A stretch of DNA of 64,000 nt from NCBI GenBank assembly GCA_021018995.1, contig CM037586.1:21132394-21196393 (forward strand). The letters are read 5' to 3'. The notes beneath the pieces were generated by a model. That model ran no database searches. It saw nothing but the letters and a program-made list of their open reading frames with translations, and was not told the DNA's origin. Position numbers and translations under genes: made by a program. Shown here one piece after another: positions 37,860-48,177 of this stretch; position 1 is the first letter of the stretch, and every line of letters begins with the position of its first letter. Origin of the DNA: Chloranthus sessilifolius. Lineage: Eukaryota; Streptophyta; Magnoliopsida; Chloranthales; Chloranthaceae.

Positions 37860-39187
37860 ATGCCACCCAAAACTCGCCAAGCCACGGCGAGTGCGGCACC
37901 GAAGAAACCCACTTCGGGTTCTTCCTCGCAACAACCGCCGAAGAAACCACCTACGGGTTCTTCATCGGCACCACCCGTGCAACCACCACCTCCACCACCT
38001 AACTGTGAATGACCAAATGAATGGTGGTCAGATAAGGATTTCGAACCCGAGTGGATAATCGATCCCAAGACTTTTGCCCAGCGTGATGAAACGCATTGGG
38101 CATTCGATTACATTTCCACGGCTGGTCTAACGGGTATCCTCAGACCATGCAACGAGAGTTACTACCCTCGCATTGTTCGGTTATTTTACCAGAATATGGA
38201 ACTCATTAAGGACCCTACCATTTTAAAAACCAAGATTGATAATAGACCGTATACCTTTACATTTGATGACGTAGCGGATGCGTTGGAATGTTTCCCCGCA
38301 TATAACCATGAAGATATCACGTTAGCTGAGCCTTTTCCAAAGGCCTTAGACTATCAGTATGTAGCCGATCACATGACCCAAGGCCGAATAGGTTTGGGTC
38401 ATTCTATCAAACGAGTTGATTTGCCCCGTGACCTCTGGATGCTTGATTCTATCATCCACTGTAATTTATACCCTTTACGCCATCGGACCGAACGGGTTGG
38501 TGAGGTTCAAATGGCACTCTTTTTAGCTTTCAATGGGTGGTGGTTCAATACCCCCAAAATGGTTTTGGAGGGAATGAAGTATGCCCGAAAGAAGATGTTG
38601 CCTAATGTCAAAAAGTCAATTGACGATATGCCGTATGCGAGATTGATTTCCCTGATGGTAGAAGACTATGCGGGGGATGATACCTACACCCTCTCCCCAA
38701 ATGAGTTCAAGCTGACCGGTAATATTCAGCACTTTACCATGGTGGATTAGAATCGGACGTACGTAAAATTAGTTAAGAAGCCGATAACCGAGGTACCACC
38801 CCAATCGGAAATCAACCCTCAAGAACCACCACCGCATGCTACCCCAGTCTATGATGAAGCTGCTGCTCATGTTCATCCTCGCTCTGTTGGTCGATGTTCG
38901 GGATTACGATTACCACCGAGGAGGAGGATCTTCCTGCCCCGACGGTTGCCGATCTGTATGCCTTGTTGGAAGCCAACACCCGTCAAATGGCGGAGAACAA
39001 TCGCCTCCTCAACTGTAGGTTGGATTATTATGACGCTCTTCATGCTGAGATGATGCGTTTCATGTACCCCGATGACTATCTTCAACGCATGGCCGCAGCG
39101 CAAGCATGGGTCTCTGGAGCGTCGACTTCTGGCACGGGCAGGCATGATGGTGATGGCAGTGGTCCGCCTGCTGATGAGGGGTCTTGA
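37860..39187 (+). pseudogene. Additional gene behind pol in element B, plant-transposon-protein-like
   Basis: In sense orientation between the end of pol and the polypurine tract. It begins MPPKTRQ (A has MAPKTRQ), followed by a Ser/Pro/Gln/Lys-rich segment with repeated KKPT-GSSS pieces and a polyproline run. Then comes the conserved core: YYPRIVRLFYQNM, TKIDNRPYTFTFDDV, ADHMTQGRIGLG, VDLPRDLWMLDSI, MPYARLISLMVEDYAGDD. The C-terminal part, near 38940-39187, reads as a short heptad-like stretch with LYALLEANTRQMAENN and an acidic/Gly end. No catalytic motif, zinc finger or transmembrane segment is seen. It resembles the plant-transposon-protein domain family; function unknown. This copy has only a few breaks and is the better reference of the two. 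Confidence 0.72.
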
Positions 39188-39572
39188 GTGCCCTTTTTGT
39201 CTTGTGTCATGTTTTGGGTGGGCTGAAAATTTTGGGTTGTAAATTTTGGTGGACATTTTGTAAAAATTAGCACAGGTACCCGAGGACATGTTTCCTCTTG
39301 AACAATCGTGGCATGGTTGCCACTCGACAATTTGTGACTGCAAAATTTTTATCTTGTCTATATAATGGTGTTTATATTTACTTTTGTTTAATGAATGTGC
39401 TTCCAATTTAACTATCTATTCTGTGTGTGTGGCTGTTTTTTTTTGTGACTACATGTGGTTCATGCAGGATGGGTATTTGAACTAGTCCTACGTGTACACA
39501 TTGCGTGTAGGGGCTCCATGCTGAGTGTGGGGGAGGACCGTCTTGCGTATCATTTTTGAGGACGAAAATTTC

Positions 39573-39586
39573 CAAGGAGGGGTGAA
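39573..39586 (+). other. Polypurine tract of element B
   Basis: CAAGGAGGGGTGAA directly before the 3' LTR, preceded by GAGGACGAAAATTTC as in many plant chromoviruses and in element A. Confidence 0.9.
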
Positions 39587-42028
39587 TGTAACGTCCCAAA
39601 AATTTCGTATTTTAAATGGTTCACCTCGGGATGCGGACCAACTGGTCACCTGTTTGACCGGGTCACCTTTGACAGGGTCGACTTGTCAATCGTCGGTATA
39701 CGAGGTGTATAATATAAACTCAACCCTTAGATGGATTGAGTATCTTTATGTATGTGCACACACATGTACAATAGATGTTAGTGTTTAACACCAAGATAAA
39801 TGGATAGACTATAAGAAAGAAAGAAAAGGGAAATACATTGTTTAAATGGAGTAGTTGAGAAGAGAGTTAAGAGAAAGAGAGAGAGAGTGAGAGAGTAAAT
39901 GTGAGAAATCACACGAAGGCATTGAATATAGTTCTTTAATCTTAGCTCGCAAAGTCTAACAGATCGAGCTCGGGATCGAGGAGAGATTTTAGTTGTGGGT
40001 TTGAGAAACCCTAGAAAACTAGGGTTTTGGATCAAGAAATTCAACTGATTGAAGGTGAGCAAAAGCTTTGTAATTATTTTCTTATATTAATGTAAATTAG
40101 AAAGCTAGGATGTAAGAAATCAATGATGAGTCTGCATGAAGGAGTTAAGATGATTGCTAGGGATAACAAATTCGATCCATAGCTGAGGAGAGATAAATTT
40201 GTTCAATCGAAATGAGAATCCGATCGAACGAATTTGGCCTGAGAAGAAGATATGAAAAGAGAGAAAGGTTTCTAAGTAAATCGATCGAACGATTTGAAAT
40301 TCGTTCGTTCGATTTTGGAAACCATTCAATCGAAATAAAAATCGATTGAACTGTTTGCTTAGAAGATAAAGAAGTAAAAGGAGAATTCGTTCGAACGAAA
40401 TAAAATTCGTTCGAACGATATGAAATTCGTTCGAACGATTTTGTGAATCGTTTGAACGATTTGAAAATCGTTCGATCGATTTGGTTAAAGTTAGGCTTTG
40501 AGGTCTAATTTAGCTTGTCAATGAATTGTAAAAGGACTTAAGCTTTTTGAACCACTGTTTAGACATAGTAGTGATATTTGTCATGCATTGATCATGCCTA
40601 GGTTAAGCCAAACCATTGAGTACTCATAGAAAGATCGGGTTTGAGGATTCAAAGGTTCGAGACGCATGTGAGGTAGGGGAATATCTAACTAATATACTAT
40701 GTTGCGAGCATGTATGTAATGATAGTGTATGATGCATGCTTCTTTAAATTTTGTTTTTGAATTATAATGGAAATAATGTAAAGTGTAAAATAGATGGAAA
40801 TAGTGCATGTGTTTACACAAGTAAAAGAGGAATTGGTTAAGTAAAGAAAGATCATCCCAGGGATGTAAGAACACACAGGCATCGCAGAGATGCAATAGAC
40901 AGCGTGACATCCCAGGGATGTGAGGTGGATGAAAGATCCATGTTAAAGAGATAAACAGTAAACATGAATGCACGGGCTGAGTGTTATTAACTATTAGCAT
41001 AAATTTACGGTGAATAACTATATTTATTGCACAATTCGATTTAAGGTTCAGAGAATACCCAACTGACGCGGCGGGATAACCGTGATTGACGCGGCAGGAT
41101 ATCCGTGACCGGTACGGCGGCTAATCCGTACAACAACAGACATCCCAGGGATGTATAGTAGTATTAAGCCCGTCGCCTAAGAGACAGGGACGAGGACAAT
41201 TCCATGAAAAATAGTCTGATTAGATGACGATGGAGGGTATTCCATCGGGGCTCGATGCTATATTGCTCGATGATTATTTAAGTTAAGATTTAAGTCATGA
41301 TCTCAGCCTGGTTGCAACTAAGGAAACTAGTAGTCATTGAAAGAAATGCATGATCAGAATGATAAAAGTAGTCATATCGTTTTGTCACATCTTAAAGTTA
41401 TTTTCAATAAATGATTTAATTATGAATGCATGTCTATTCTTTTCATGAAATATATGTTTGTAAAATGGATATATTTGCTGTGATATTGCCCTATTGAGCT
41501 AGGATGTAGCTCACCTTTTGACTTTATGTCATAGGTGACGGTTTAGAATTTGATGAGAATGTAGGAATTGCTACGGACGAGGGTGATCCTGGTGATTCGG
41601 AGTACTTTCCGAGGGAGGAAACTGAGCCACCTCCGGAGAGATTCTTCTAGAAGATCGTCGCTGCGTATTTTGATTTGTTTTGATAGTTTGAGAAAGAGAA
41701 TTACGGCTTGGTACGTCCAGCCTTATTTTGAGAGTAAATGAATATGTAATATTCTTTTGCAGAACCATTGAGAGTGATCGTAGTTACGGCACTAATGGTT
41801 CAGGTTGGTTCTTTTGTTCATGCGGAGTCATGAAATTAGAACTATCTTTTGGGCATGTGTTTTTGGATTAACGTACTGTAGAAATAGGAGAATTATTTTG
41901 CATTATTTTCTTTTGTTTAATATTATGAATGGGATGTACCAAGTGTTCCACACTTACATTATGGGGCATGGCCTTATGGGATGTGCCGATGGCATGGATT
42001 TCGGGGTGCCGAAATTCGGGCTGTCACA
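39587..42028 (+). repeat. 3' LTR of element B
   Basis: 2442 bp, nearly identical to the 5' LTR apart from scattered substitutions and a segment near 39640-39690 that is longer here. Palindrome array at 40190-40485; it has one unit fewer than the 5' array. Confidence 0.95.
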
Positions 42029-42033
42029 ATGGG

Positions 42034-43757
42034 TGTACCATCAGACAGTCAGTTTTTTATTCCATGTGGTACACACCCATAAAAGTGACCTTAAAATTAA
42101 TTTTAAGCGTGCACGTGATGTTAAGGTCACGTTTCTAAGATGTGTTCCACGTGAAATAAAAAATCGGTCGTCCAATGGTACACCCATGATCTAAAGATCG
42201 ATCTCATGAAAGATTGGGAGGATAAATAATTTCCCTCGTTCGATTCAATTCAATCAATGTGTTTCAGCGTGGGTGAACTCAAAGATTCGGTGGGTGGATT
42301 TAAAGGTACTATTCTAAAAGGCCCTTTATTCATCCATCGGATTCAAGACCCATCAGATGGGTGATTCCCCCATTAAAGCATGCCAACGTTTGGACAAATG
42401 TTCAACCAATGAAGGATTTGTGGCAAACCATGCAATTATTCTTGTAAAGAAAACCTTCAATCTACATGTTCCTTGATTAATAACCAAATTTTGAAATGGC
42501 TTTTAATTTTGGGTATCTAAAATTTTTGGTAGGTTTTTTTTTTTTTTTTTGGGTTGGTTTTTAATTTTGGGTATTTAAATTTTTGGTAGTTTTTTATATT
42601 GGATATATGAATAATGTTGTTGGGAATTAAACAATAAACAATTCAGTGGTTGAGTGGAACTTGAAAATAAATGAGTCAGCATTTTCAACCCGACCTAATG
42701 GGTTGGGAGTTGGAAATATAAACCTAAGCTCAAACCTAAGGCGGGTTGGGTCATTTGACTTTGACCCATTGAGTTGACCCGACGGGTTGAAACCCTCTTG
42801 TACTGGTGTCATCATTAATCTCCAATGATTGTACAAGTGAAACCATCCCACCCGTGTTTCAAACTTTCGGCCGAATTCAAACTGTTGGCCAAAATTTATC
42901 CGTTTCAGTCCTCATCGAAACAAAAACAACCCCCTAAATTTCGGTCAAATTATGTATGGCACTAAAATTTTTGACCGAAATTTCGACCAAAATTCAAAAT
43001 TACGGCCGAAAATTTCATTCAAATTTTTGGTTTCGATCATGCCCGAAACCGAAAACGAAACCGATATTTTGATCCTTGATCCCAACTGTCCAATCAATTG
43101 ATCACTTCTTTTATGAACCATATATTGGAAATTGCATGTATTAAACATCATAACCGTTCATCAACTATTTTTGTATGGACTATTGCATATATTTTATTGA
43201 CCAAAGGCATATAATCTATGGTCTAGATCCAAGTGAACATGCACTAATTTCTAGTAGAGATTGAGGGCACTACCATGATCCTTGGTCCTGACCGTCTGAT
43301 GGTACACCCACGGTTTAAAGATCGATCTCATGAAATATTGGGTCGATAAACAATCTCCATCATCTGATTCAATGCAGTTGATGTGTTTCAGTGTGGGTGA
43401 ACTCAAAGATTTTGTGGGTGGATTTAAAGGTACTCCTTTTAGAATGATGGCGGTAAGCTATAATGGTATGACTTGTAAATAAAGGTGAATGAAGGGCCTT
43501 TTAGAATTGTGGTAAACTATAATAGCATGACTTGTAAATATAGATGAATGAAGGGCCTTTTCGAATGGTGGTATTTTTAGAATATTGGTTTCATTAAGGA
43601 CAAAATAGTCCTTTCAGTCCATAAACTCACGGCTAATTAACGGCAGAGGGTATATGAAAAAGAAACACAAAAGTAAGGGCTAGAGAGTAAATACCCATAA
43701 TTCAGGGGGTTTGATGCAATATCGGCATATCTCATGGGGGTATATGCCAAAAGAACC
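42034..43757. other. MULE interior and right inverted repeat
   Basis: After element B the MULE continues with GTACCATCAGACAGTCAG. A third, rearranged copy of the arm lies at about 42160-42330, in the same direction as the right arm. A poly-T run lies at about 42530-42552. A TTTCGG-type short repeat lies at 42866-43085. The right arm starts at about 43289. No transposase-like frame. Confidence 0.8.
42866..43085 (-). repeat. Dispersed TTTCGGTC-type repeat, copy 1
   Basis: Words GGCCGAAAATTTCATTC, GACCGAAATTTCGACC and AAACCGATATTTTGATCCTTG; the end TTGATCCTTGATC mirrors the start of the copy at 58256. Located in the MULE interior. Confidence 0.8.
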
Positions 43758-43812
43758 TAAATAAATATTATTAAATTAATAAATAAATATTTATTTTGAT
43801 AAATATCCAACA
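43758..43812 (-). repeat. Right (5') LTR of the copia element, second part
   Basis: Begins with the duplicated TAAATAAATA and runs through TTGATAAATATCCAACA, matching the end of the left LTR. Followed by the target duplication TAACC. Confidence 0.92.
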
Positions 43813-43962
43813 TAACCAAGCACCGCCATCTATGCTAAGGCCTATCTAGCTATCTCCCACGATCCAGATTGACTATGTTTCGTACTCATTATTGCGGATG
43901 CCACCTAAAATGCTATTAAGAATCTCATGGCCTCGTCAGAAATCCAAAATGGGATATATTGA

Positions 43963-44384
43963 GGTTGTGTATGGCATTGCTCTTTGGTAGCCCCTGCCAT
44001 AGCAGAGCTCACCTGCTTTAGCAGGTTACCATCCTCTTTGTTAACATCCTGCTACCTGCTTTAGCAGTTACCCCTTCTCCTTGATAACTCCTTGCATAGC
44101 AAGATTTTATGCATGATTTACCTGTTTAGCAGTTCTACCCTCCTCTCTACTCACTCCTTGTCAGAGCTGATTCTATTTGCTCTGATAGGGAGCTAGTAGA
44201 AAGGATGGTAGAACTGCTAGTGCAGGTAAATCATGCATAAAATCTTGTTATGCAAGGAGTTATCAAGGAGAATGGGTACCTGCTAAAGCAGGTACCGGGA
44301 TGTTAACAAAGAGGATGGTAATCTGCTAAAGCAGGTGAGCTCTGCTATGACAAGGGCTATCAAAGAGCAATGCCATACGCAGCC
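43963..44384. mobile_element. Foldback / MITE-like hairpin element
   Basis: 422 bp with two arms of about 200 bp that are inverse copies. GTATGGCATTGCTCTTTGG at the left pairs with CAAAGAGCAATGCCATACGC at the right, and the pairing continues through GAGCTCACCTGCTTTAGCAGG and TTTTATGCATGATTTACCTG to a small loop near 44165. Each arm also carries short local palindromes of the type CCTGCTTTAGCAGG. The ends GGTTGTG/CGCAGCC resemble Tourist- or hAT-type MITEs, but no certain target duplication was found. Confidence 0.85.
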
Positions 44385-44468
44385 TTAGTTATTACGTTAT
44401 GGAAGGGAGGACAAAAATTCAAATTCGGTAGAAAATTTTAATTTGCTTGCTTGCGAACAAGGATAAGG

Positions 44469-44648
44469 GATGCAGATTTACCCACTAGGATTATTTTTTT
44501 ATAAAGGATACTTTGGTTTGTTACCAAAGTACCCTTTATAGATGCCCCATAGAGTGTGTAATTCGTGAAATATTCGTTATACGGTAGGGGCGAGGGCATC
44601 CTTAGGGATTAGTCCAAGCGTAAGCTTGAGACTACCCAAAATTATCAG

Positions 44649-44695
<47 letters not shown>

Positions 44696-44706
44696 GATGC
44701 AGATTT
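44469..44706 (+). mobile_element. SINE-like retroposon with 41-bp poly(A)
   Basis: An insert at 44480-44689 ends in 41 A and is flanked by GATGCAGATTT (44469-44479 and 44696-44706), a perfect 11-bp target duplication. The 3' part has GGCATCCTTAGGGATTAGTCC, similar in style to plant SINE tails. No clear pol III A or B box was found, so a LINE tail or other retroposed RNA remains possible. Confidence 0.6.
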
Positions 44707-44864
44707 TGTTTACTCAACTGAAATTTCAAATTTCGGTTCAGTTTGAATTGAAACCAACCCTAAGTTATAAAAAAAAAAAAAAAAGAGAGAGAAAGAGAGA
44801 AGGGATGCAGATTTTGTTTACTCAACTGAAATTTCAAATTTCAGTTCAGTTTGAATTGAAACCA
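44696..44864 (+). repeat. Tandem duplication next to the SINE-like element
   Basis: A 60-bp segment beginning GATGCAGATTTTGTTTACTC occurs at 44696-44756 and again at 44804-44864, each preceded by an A-rich or AG-rich run. This suggests either two successive retroposition events at one site or slippage. Confidence 0.8.
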
Positions 44865-44889
44865 AATTGAAATGATTAGGTTAGTTAAT

Positions 44890-45440
44890 TTATATTTTTC
44901 AATTTCCCAAACTAAAAACACAGGTTCAATTTTTATTTTGTTTTTCAATTTCTTTTTTTCCGCTACCTCATCAATTTTCGATTTTCGCCATCCAAAATCA
45001 AAAGCCAACTCAACCTGAATAAGTTCGGTTTTGAATTGATTTCGGTCTGATTAGGACCGATTTGACTTGGTCCATATTTCGGTCGAATTCAGGTTTCATT
45101 TTAAATTTGCATCCCTACTTGCGTATAATTAATAGAGTAATCAAAACTGCGAATGGATCTGGTCCATTTATTCTTGGCCATGATCCAATTAGATGTAGCT
45201 GGATGATACTTGGATGGACTCAAAAGGATTGAATTACCTAATTGTGATTATGGGTCTGAGTCACACAAAGTCAGATCTGACCAAACGATTAAACCAAAAC
45301 TCAAGTCGAGTTTGCGTTGCATTTAGGTCTATTGTGATTGGACCTAAACCTAGACCAATCAAAAGGCGCACTATTCTTCTTTTTTCTCTATCTCACTAAT
45401 TGGAGTAATGAGACATAAACTCATGACTAGAGCTCTTATT
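44890..45440. other. Unassigned spacer
   Basis: AT-rich DNA with TTCGGTTTTG-like stretches (45020-45100). No gene was recognised. Confidence 0.5.
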
Positions 45441-45444
45441 CAAG

Positions 45445-45855
45445 GTGTCAAAATCGGTATTTGACTCAGGTATTGGTCCATAGAGGACCAATACGACTCA
45501 GCCGATACCGATACGTATCAGCCTATTTTAAAAAAAAAGGAAAATAGAGGTATCGGCCAAAATCAATACCGTATCGGCCGATATTGATACCGAGTTGAGA
45601 TACCGATACGTATCGATTTTCTAATAAACCTATACGTATCAGCCCGAATCGGTCGTACCGATTCCAAGTTGAGATACCGATACATATCAGTTTACCAAGA
45701 AACCGATACGTATTGGTTTGCCGATAAACTGATACGTATCGGCCGATACCGATACCGAGTTGAGATACCGATACGTATCCGTTTACCAAGAAACCGATAT
45801 ATATCGGTTTACTGAGAAACGGATACGTATTTGTATCTACCGATTTTTTATACCA
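45445..45855 (-). repeat. Dispersed repeat of GATACGTATCGG units, copy 1
   Basis: About 20 overlapping copies of GATACGTATCGG, TATCGGCCGATA and similar 10-12 bp palindromes. The outer end reads AAGGTGTCAAAATCGGTAT; the inner end reads CGATTTTTTATACCATG. Related copies lie at 48178-48385 (inverse orientation) and 49230-49400. Confidence 0.8.
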
Positions 45856-46159
45856 TGCTCCTATTGACACTACATATCACTTTAGGGTTTAGGGTGTTTA
45901 TATATGCACATATTAGTGTTTGGGTTAGCTCTTTTGAGCAAAAGGGTTGCTCTTTGCTTGGGTGGGGATTAGCTGAGGTCCAAGAGCTCATATGGCACAG
46001 ATAGCTCTTAACTCTCGCAGAGAGATAAAAAGTGGTTCTTTTAAAAAGCTCTCGCGGAGAGTTTTTGATGGAATAGAAAGACTCCACGGGTCAATGTTAC
46101 CCTCCTTAATTTCATCTTCTTCTCATTCTTCTTCAACCTAGAGACAGAGAGCAATGTTC

Positions 46160-46640
46160 TTCCTCATTTGAATCAAAAGGTACTCTCTCAATCTCTCATT
46201 TTCTCTCTCTATCACTCCCTCTCTGTCTGTGGCGCTCCCTCTCTCATATTCTCTCTCACTACTCTCTCTAACCATTTTCTTTCTCTCTCTGTACCCTTTC
46301 TCTCTCTAAAGATTTTCTCTCGCACTCTCTATAGAAAAAACTCTATAGATTTTTTTTCTCACTTTGCGCACTCTCTAAGTATTCTCTATCTCTAAAGACT
46401 CCCTCTCTCTAAAGATTCTCTCTTTTCATTGTCGCTTTATCTAAACATTCTCGCTCTCTGTCTCTTTCTACCCTATCTTTCTCTCATTCTACTCTATCTA
46501 TCCCTCTCTTACTGTCTCTCTCTCTTCAATAAGTGCATATGTAACAACAACGGTAGTCTATACTATGTAGTCTGTAGCAATTATAGTTGTATTATATAGT
46601 CTCTCTAAAGACTCTCTCTCTCTTCCGATTTATATTTTTG
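46160..46640 (+). repeat. CT-rich low-complexity tract
   Basis: Imperfect TCTCTC and CTCTCTAAAGATT repeats over almost 500 bp. An open frame through it has biased Ser/Leu/Phe composition and is not a gene. Confidence 0.8.
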
Positions 46641-46884
46641 TCACCAAATTTAGATGTAAATTGGCTACCCACTTCAATGCATGTTTGAATTTGAAAAGCT
46701 TGGAGAAATAAAGATATATGACACCCTATTTTTATCCGTTATATTTGTACATGCATCATGTAATTATGTATTTTCACGAATAATTGAAGAATTTTTTAAT
46801 AAATCATGACTATTAAATGGGTTGTTTACACTCTTTTTTTCTTGTAAAGAACACACAATTTTCCATCATAAAAAATTAGTTGTT

Positions 46885-47040
46885 TGCCTTGAATCAGACG
46901 ATGAAGATCGTTTTTCATCCCATTCTTTCACACAATAGATCTTGAGATCATGGCGCACCTACATCAGAAGATCACATGGTGATTCCATGTGGCACACACC
47001 CTCAAAAGTGACTGTGGTCATGGATGTACCATAAGAAAGG
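46885..47040. repeat. Fragment related to the MULE inverted repeat
   Basis: CCTTGAATCAGACGATGAAG, GAGATCATGG, and CCATGTGGCACACACCCTCAAAAGTGAC follow the inner part of the left MULE arm (29290-29365 and 42029-42090) in the same order, at lower identity. A second, older member of the same MULE family, or its remnant. Confidence 0.65.
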
Positions 47041-47074
47041 GCTCTCATGTCACCTTTGGGGTTGTTCAGTTGAT

Positions 47075-47475
47075 GGAAGCATGTTCATTTGACATACGTT
47101 TCACGTTTGAGTTTGTTGGGTGGGCAGGCACAGCCAACAACTCTCGCATTCTTCATGAGGCCATTACTAATTCTGACTTAAATTTTTCATATGCTCCACA
47201 TCGTGCTTATTTTTTTCTTGAACATTTAATCTATTTTAAATTTTTTAAATGAGTTTTATTTTCCCTCAGGTAAGTACTACGTTGTAGATGTTGGATATGC
47301 TAACGAATTGGTTCTTGGCACCATATCGAAAAACTCGTTATCATATTTCAGCCTTCCAAAATGGTCCACAACCAAGAGGGAAGAAAGAATTATTCAATTA
47401 TGCACACTCCTCCTTGTGGAATATTATTGAACGTTGTTTCGAAGTTCTAAAGAAAAACTGGCCTATTTTATAAAA
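47075..47475 (+). pseudogene. PIF/Harbinger (HARBI1-like) transposase fragment
   Basis: DDE-superfamily nuclease of PIF/Harbinger elements, which in intact members cuts and joins transposon DNA in the nucleus together with a Myb-like partner. The first part reads FEFVGWAGTANNSRILHEAI, followed by NSDLNFSYAPH, the region before the second catalytic Asp. The next part, from about 47275, reads YYVVDVGYAN, with that Asp. After a frame change near 47305-47315 it continues WFLAPYRKTRYHISAF, ELFNYAHSSLWNIIERCFEVL and KNWPIL up to about 47472. The first catalytic Asp region is missing and about 65 bp of unrelated sequence separates the two pieces. Length is under a third of a normal transposase (about 400 residues). 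Clearly dead. Confidence 0.85.
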
Positions 47476-48177
47476 AAAAATGCCTCTATGTTCATTAAAG
47501 ACACAAAAGTTTATTGTGGTCGCTTGTATGACTATTCATAATTTCATAAGACGAGGAAATTGCTAATAAAGATTTTCAAAAATATAATAATGATAAATAT
47601 GTCGAAAAGGGCCAAGAGAACGTGATGACCCTATTGAACACGCAGGTTCTTCCCAAAGTCAGAAGGAAATAGAAACTATTTGAGATGCCATAGTTGATGC
47701 GATATTCGATACCCACGGTGGCAATGTTAGAGATTTAAATTAAGTTCTATTGAATGTTAAGTGTCTAAAACTTTATTTTTTATTTTTTTGGTAATGGCCT
47801 TCTAGTATTTTGTTCCTAATTAAGAGATTTTGTCACATGTTAATTTTTATTGATAATATATATGTTCATTTTCCTTTTGAATGAATGACATGAAACAATA
47901 TTATAAATTACTAGTTTACACATAATAAGCTTTTAAATTGTCCTCTGGATACTATCGGGGTCATTTTGGTCAACTAATTGCAATATTCTACATAGAAGTT
48001 GTTTTTACCAAACAATAACTTTTATGGGAGTAACTCTCAAACTGCTCTGTGAAAACTGTTATCAAACAACAAATCCAACAAAAAAACTCTCCGAAAGATC
48101 ACTCTCAAAAGAGTTGCTCTTATTGGAGCTGCTCTGAGCTCCAAACACAACCTTAAACAGGATTTTAGGTACACAAA

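Larger units (their letters stand above)
29366..42028 (+). mobile_element. Ty3/gypsy chromovirus B (Tekay/Del-like), nearly complete in structure
   Basis: 12.66-kb element with both LTRs, primer site, gag, pol with chromodomain, additional gene and polypurine tract. The target duplication ATGGG is perfect (29361-29365 and 42029-42033) and lies in the MULE arm. LTRs differ at about 10 of 380 positions counted near the start, plus one segment of about 30-40 bp differing near the 5' tip, so roughly 97% identical: the youngest large insertion here. Its structure looks whole, but coding parts carry several breaks (about half a dozen in pol), so it is a recent fossil rather than an intact element. 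Confidence 0.96.
26384..43757. mobile_element. Mutator-like (MULE) non-autonomous transposon inserted in the copia LTR, itself hit twice
   Basis: Left end GGGTTTTTTGCATATA at 26384; right end is its inverse at 43757. The inverted repeats are long: the left arm (26384-26745, then 29277-29360, then about 42034-42048) pairs with about 43289-43757 at roughly 90% identity, about 480 bp in all. The flanking 10 bp TAAATAAATA are identical (26374-26383 and 43758-43767), within the 9-11 bp usual for MULEs. Removing the two gypsy insertions leaves about 2.2 kb with no transposase frame, so it is non-autonomous. The arm contains a tandem pair of about 60 bp units, each starting CTAAAAGGCCCTTCATT. Confidence 0.9.
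19961..43817 (-). mobile_element. Ty1/copia element on the minus strand, split by a 17.4-kb nested insertion
   Basis: LTRs at 19966-20984 and 25454-43812 (the second interrupted at 26383/43758) enclose a copia-type gag-pol on the minus strand. The outermost pentamers are TAACC on both sides (19961-19965 and 43813-43817), a perfect 5-bp target duplication that confirms the outer limits although they lie 24 kb apart. The order INT before RT on the minus strand is the copia order. LTR identity over the first 220 bp is about 87% by eye, so the element is old; the coding part is a fossil with many breaks. Without the insertion it is about 6.5 kb. Confidence 0.95.
45892..48152 (+). mobile_element. 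PIF/Harbinger transposon relic
   Basis: Holds a broken PIF/Harbinger transposase (47075-47475). The right boundary is suggested by CCAAACACAACC followed by TTA at 48153-48155; the left by TTA then GGGTGTTTA at 45889-45900. The two ends share only the GTGTTTGG-like words and pieces such as GCTCTTTTGAG and GGAGAGTTTTT, so the limits are approximate. A pyrimidine-rich tract (46160-46640) and a piece related to the MULE arm (46885-47040) lie inside. Confidence 0.5.

Noticed and set aside
45523-45870. 115-codon minus frame with repeated RYVSVYR-type peptides
   Set aside because: Translation of the GATACGTATCGG palindromes, not a protein gene.
46168-46395. Ser/Leu/Phe-rich frame
   Set aside because: Translation of a CT-rich low-complexity tract.
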